This document shows, in pieces, positions 5,030 to 6,437 of a stretch of 6,437 nt of DNA (position 1 is its first letter; each line of letters starts with the position of its first letter). The position numbers and the translations under genes are program-made. Below the pieces are notes generated by a model. The model had not been told where the DNA came from and searched no databases. It saw nothing but the letters and a program-made list of their open reading frames with translations. The stretch comes from Hyphomicrobiales bacterium (GTDB lineage Bacteria > Pseudomonadota > Alphaproteobacteria > Rhizobiales > Aestuariivirgaceae), in contig JANXRO010000225.1 of NCBI GenBank assembly GCA_025356765.1, forward strand, positions 1 through 6,437, in the 5' to 3' direction.

Positions 5030-5964
5030 AGCGTGCGGGGCTGACATTTGCCATTAGTCTTTTGGCGGCCATCATCATCGCCGCAAGTTTCAGCCGCGCC
5101 AACCCACCCACGGGCCGCGATTGGGCCTTGTCATTGGCCTTTGTGATCACAAGTTGGGTGGCCGCGTGGAGCCTAAGTTGGATTGCAGATTTGGTTTTGC
5201 CTAAAAATCTCTCGCGCTTTATTGTGCCTGCAATTTTTGGCGTGGGCATTATTGCGGCTTGGCAGGCCTATGTGATCACCTCAAACATTCCCGTGGTGCT
5301 TCTGCCATCACCTTCACAAATTGGCGCTAAGTTCGCATCTTCACTTCCAATTCTGGGCGCTGATTTTGTGCAAACCATTGTGCATGCCGTCATCCCCGGC
5401 TGGCTTATGGGCTGTGGTGCTGGTTTTCTCACGGCATTGATTTGCGACCGCAATGACTTTTTAAAACGCGGCCTTCTGCCTTTGGGCAATTTGGTTGCGG
5501 CCCTTCCCATTGTGGGTGTTGCCCCCATTTTGGTCATGTGGTTCGGTTTTGATTGGCCATCAAAAGCTGCCATGGTTGTGGTGATGACATTCTTTCCCAT
5601 GTTGATCAACACGCTTGCTGGCCTCAATGCATCTGGCCACATGGAAAAGGATTTGATGAAATCTTATGGCACAAGCTGGTTCACAACATTGTTAAAACTG
5701 CGCCTGCCCGCGGCCATGCCTTTCATTTTTAATGCGCTTAAAATCAATTCCACCTTGGCCATGATTGGCGCCATTGTGGCAGAGTTTTTTGGAACGCCAA
5801 TTGTTGGCATGGGCTTTCGCATGTCCACCGAAGTGGGCCGCCAAGGCCTTGACATGGTGTGGGCCGAAATTACTGTTGCCGCCTTGGCGGGTTCGTTCTT
5901 TTATGGGTGTCTGGCGTTTGCTGAACGCAAGGTCACCTTCTGGCATCCGTCTTATCGCAGATAG
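5026..5964 (+). CDS. ABC importer permease, second subunit (BPD_transp_1 family)
   Basis: A 312-residue inner-membrane protein with two N-terminal hydrophobic segments (about 5-22 and 33-58), then a permease core from about residue 65 to the end. VLLPSPSQIG (91-100) and AALPIVGVAPILVMWFG (158-174) match the corresponding parts of the first permease, and the EAA-type loop (about 207-233) ends in KLRLPAAMPF, showing the two permeases are homologous. It is longer at the N-terminus than its partner because of the extra membrane segments. Its ATG lies in an ATGA overlap with the preceding stop, so start choice is secure. The two permeases presumably form the membrane channel with two copies of the ATPase. 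The binding-protein gene begins 38 nt after its stop. Confidence 0.92.
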   Translation: MKRAGLTFAISLLAAIIIAASFSRANPPTGRDWALSLAFVITSWVAAWSLSWIADLVLPKNLSRFIVPAIFGVGIIAAWQAYVITSNIPVVLLPSPSQIGAKFASSLPILGADFVQTIVHAVIPGWLMGCGAGFLTALICDRNDFLKRGLLPLGNLVAALPIVGVAPILVMWFGFDWPSKAAMVVVMTFFPMLINTLAGLNASGHMEKDLMKSYGTSWFTTLLKLRLPAAMPFIFNALKINSTLAMIGAIVAEFFGTPIVGMGFRMSTEVGRQGLDMVWAEITVAALAGSFFYGCLAFAERKVTFWHPSYRR

Positions 5965-5986
5965 GACGGGAATTAAGTAGAAAAAC

Positions 5987-5992
5987 AAGGAG
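5987..5992 (+). promoter_or_regulatory. Ribosome binding site of the substrate-binding protein
   Basis: AAGGAG lies 10 nt before the ATG at 6003, slightly long but the strongest Shine-Dalgarno sequence in the operon. This fits the need for more binding protein than membrane subunits. The nearer GTG at 5998 is out of frame and meets a stop after two codons. Confidence 0.7.
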
Positions 5993-6002
5993 AACAGGTG
6001 AG

Positions 6003-6437
6003 ATGAAAAAATATCTTTTAAGCGCCGCAGCGGCAGCAGCAATGATTGCTTCTGTCAGTGCAGCCCAAGCTGAAACCGTAACCCTGCAATTGAAGTGGGT
6101 GGCCCAAGCACAATTTGCTGGCTACTTCGTAGCCCAAGAAAAGGGCTATTATAAAGCCGCAGGCCTTGATGTGGTGATCAAGCCAGGTGGCCCAGACATT
6201 GCGCCAGAACAAGTGATCGCGGGTGGCGGCGCTGATGTGATTGTAGATTGGATGCCAGCAGCTCTAGCAAGCCGCGAAAAAGGCAACAAGCTTGTGAACA
6301 TTGCACAACCTTTCAAACATTCAGGCCTTATGCTCACCTGCCGCAAAGAAACCGGCGTTGCCACACCTGCAGACCTTAAGGGCAAAACTTTGGGCGTGTG
6401 GTTTTATGGCAATGAATATCCATTCTTGGCTTGGATG
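6003..6437 (+). CDS. ABC importer periplasmic substrate-binding protein, NMT1/THI5-like (3' end cut by window edge)
   Basis: The first 145 residues are present. A signal peptide is clear: MKKYLL, an Ala-rich hydrophobic stretch to about residue 20, and a probable cleavage after AAQA (23). The mature part starts ETVTLQLKWVAQAQFAGYFVA, then EKGYYKAAGLDV (47-58), KPGGPDI and VIAGGGADVIVDWMPAALASREKG, and later LKGKTLGVW. This is the NMT1/THI5-like periplasmic binding fold used for thiamine precursors, sulfonates and related small molecules. Related alphaproteobacterial proteins are often labelled hydroxymethylpyrimidine transporters. Being fourth in an operon that faces rutR across a RutR site, it more likely binds a pyrimidine base or its breakdown product; this is inference. 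Roughly 180 residues are probably missing. Confidence 0.9.
   Translation, partial: MKKYLLSAAAAAAMIASVSAAQAETVTLQLKWVAQAQFAGYFVAQEKGYYKAAGLDVVIKPGGPDIAPEQVIAGGGADVIVDWMPAALASREKGNKLVNIAQPFKHSGLMLTCRKETGVATPADLKGKTLGVWFYGNEYPFLAWM

Noticed and set aside
1..6437. CRISPR arrays, tRNA or rRNA genes, transposase genes and riboswitches
   Set aside because: I looked on both strands and saw no regularly spaced repeats, cloverleaf genes or recognisable aptamers. In particular, no thiamine riboswitch-like sequence was recognised before the importer operon.

Overview
The window looks like chromosomal DNA of an alphaproteobacterium, most likely of the Rhizobiales (Hyphomicrobiales) type. The reasons are the mix of genes (a RutR-type regulator divergent from an NMT1/THI5-type ABC importer, next to a PuuE-type allantoinase), a roughly even base composition by eye, and a palindromic CTCTCCCGC/GCGGGAGAG intergenic element of a kind often seen in that group. 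The assignment is from recognition only and was not checked by search.

Layout, left to right. At 1-966 (minus strand) is a D-2-hydroxyacid dehydrogenase whose C-terminus runs off the left edge. A 92-bp divergent spacer follows. At 1059-1964 (plus) is a metal-independent PuuE-type allantoinase. It converges with a three-gene minus-strand block that reads rutR (3166-2546), an AbrB/MazE-like antitoxin (2513-2292), then a PemK/MazF-like toxin (2305-1961). The toxin and puuE share a TTAA at their stop codons. A 79-bp divergent spacer (3167-3245) holds a near-perfect RutR palindrome. To its right a plus-strand operon encodes an ABC importer: ATPase (3246-4022, TTG start), first permease (core start 4172), second permease (5026-5964, ATGA overlap) and a periplasmic substrate-binding protein (6003 onward, cut by the right edge). 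No stretch above 300 bases lacks a gene.

How it fits together. The operator lies between the regulator gene and the transporter operon, so RutR most likely controls both. RutR of E. coli senses uracil and thymine. The importer is therefore best read as a pyrimidine-type nucleobase (or close relative) uptake system, not as the taurine, sulfonate, nitrate or thiamine-precursor importer that its family names would suggest. With the allantoinase nearby, the locus looks like a nitrogen-salvage region for nucleobases.

The most unusual structure is a palindromic element of about 139 bp (4033-4171) between the ATPase and the first permease. Its two arms are inverted copies of each other, and each carries further hairpins. 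The permease reading frame stays open through it, and the opposite strand encodes a closely similar peptide in the matching register. It abuts the likely permease ATG and supplies the purine-rich sequence just before it. The second point of interest is the toxin-antitoxin pair 32 bp downstream of rutR on the same strand, with its own repeat cluster at the junction.
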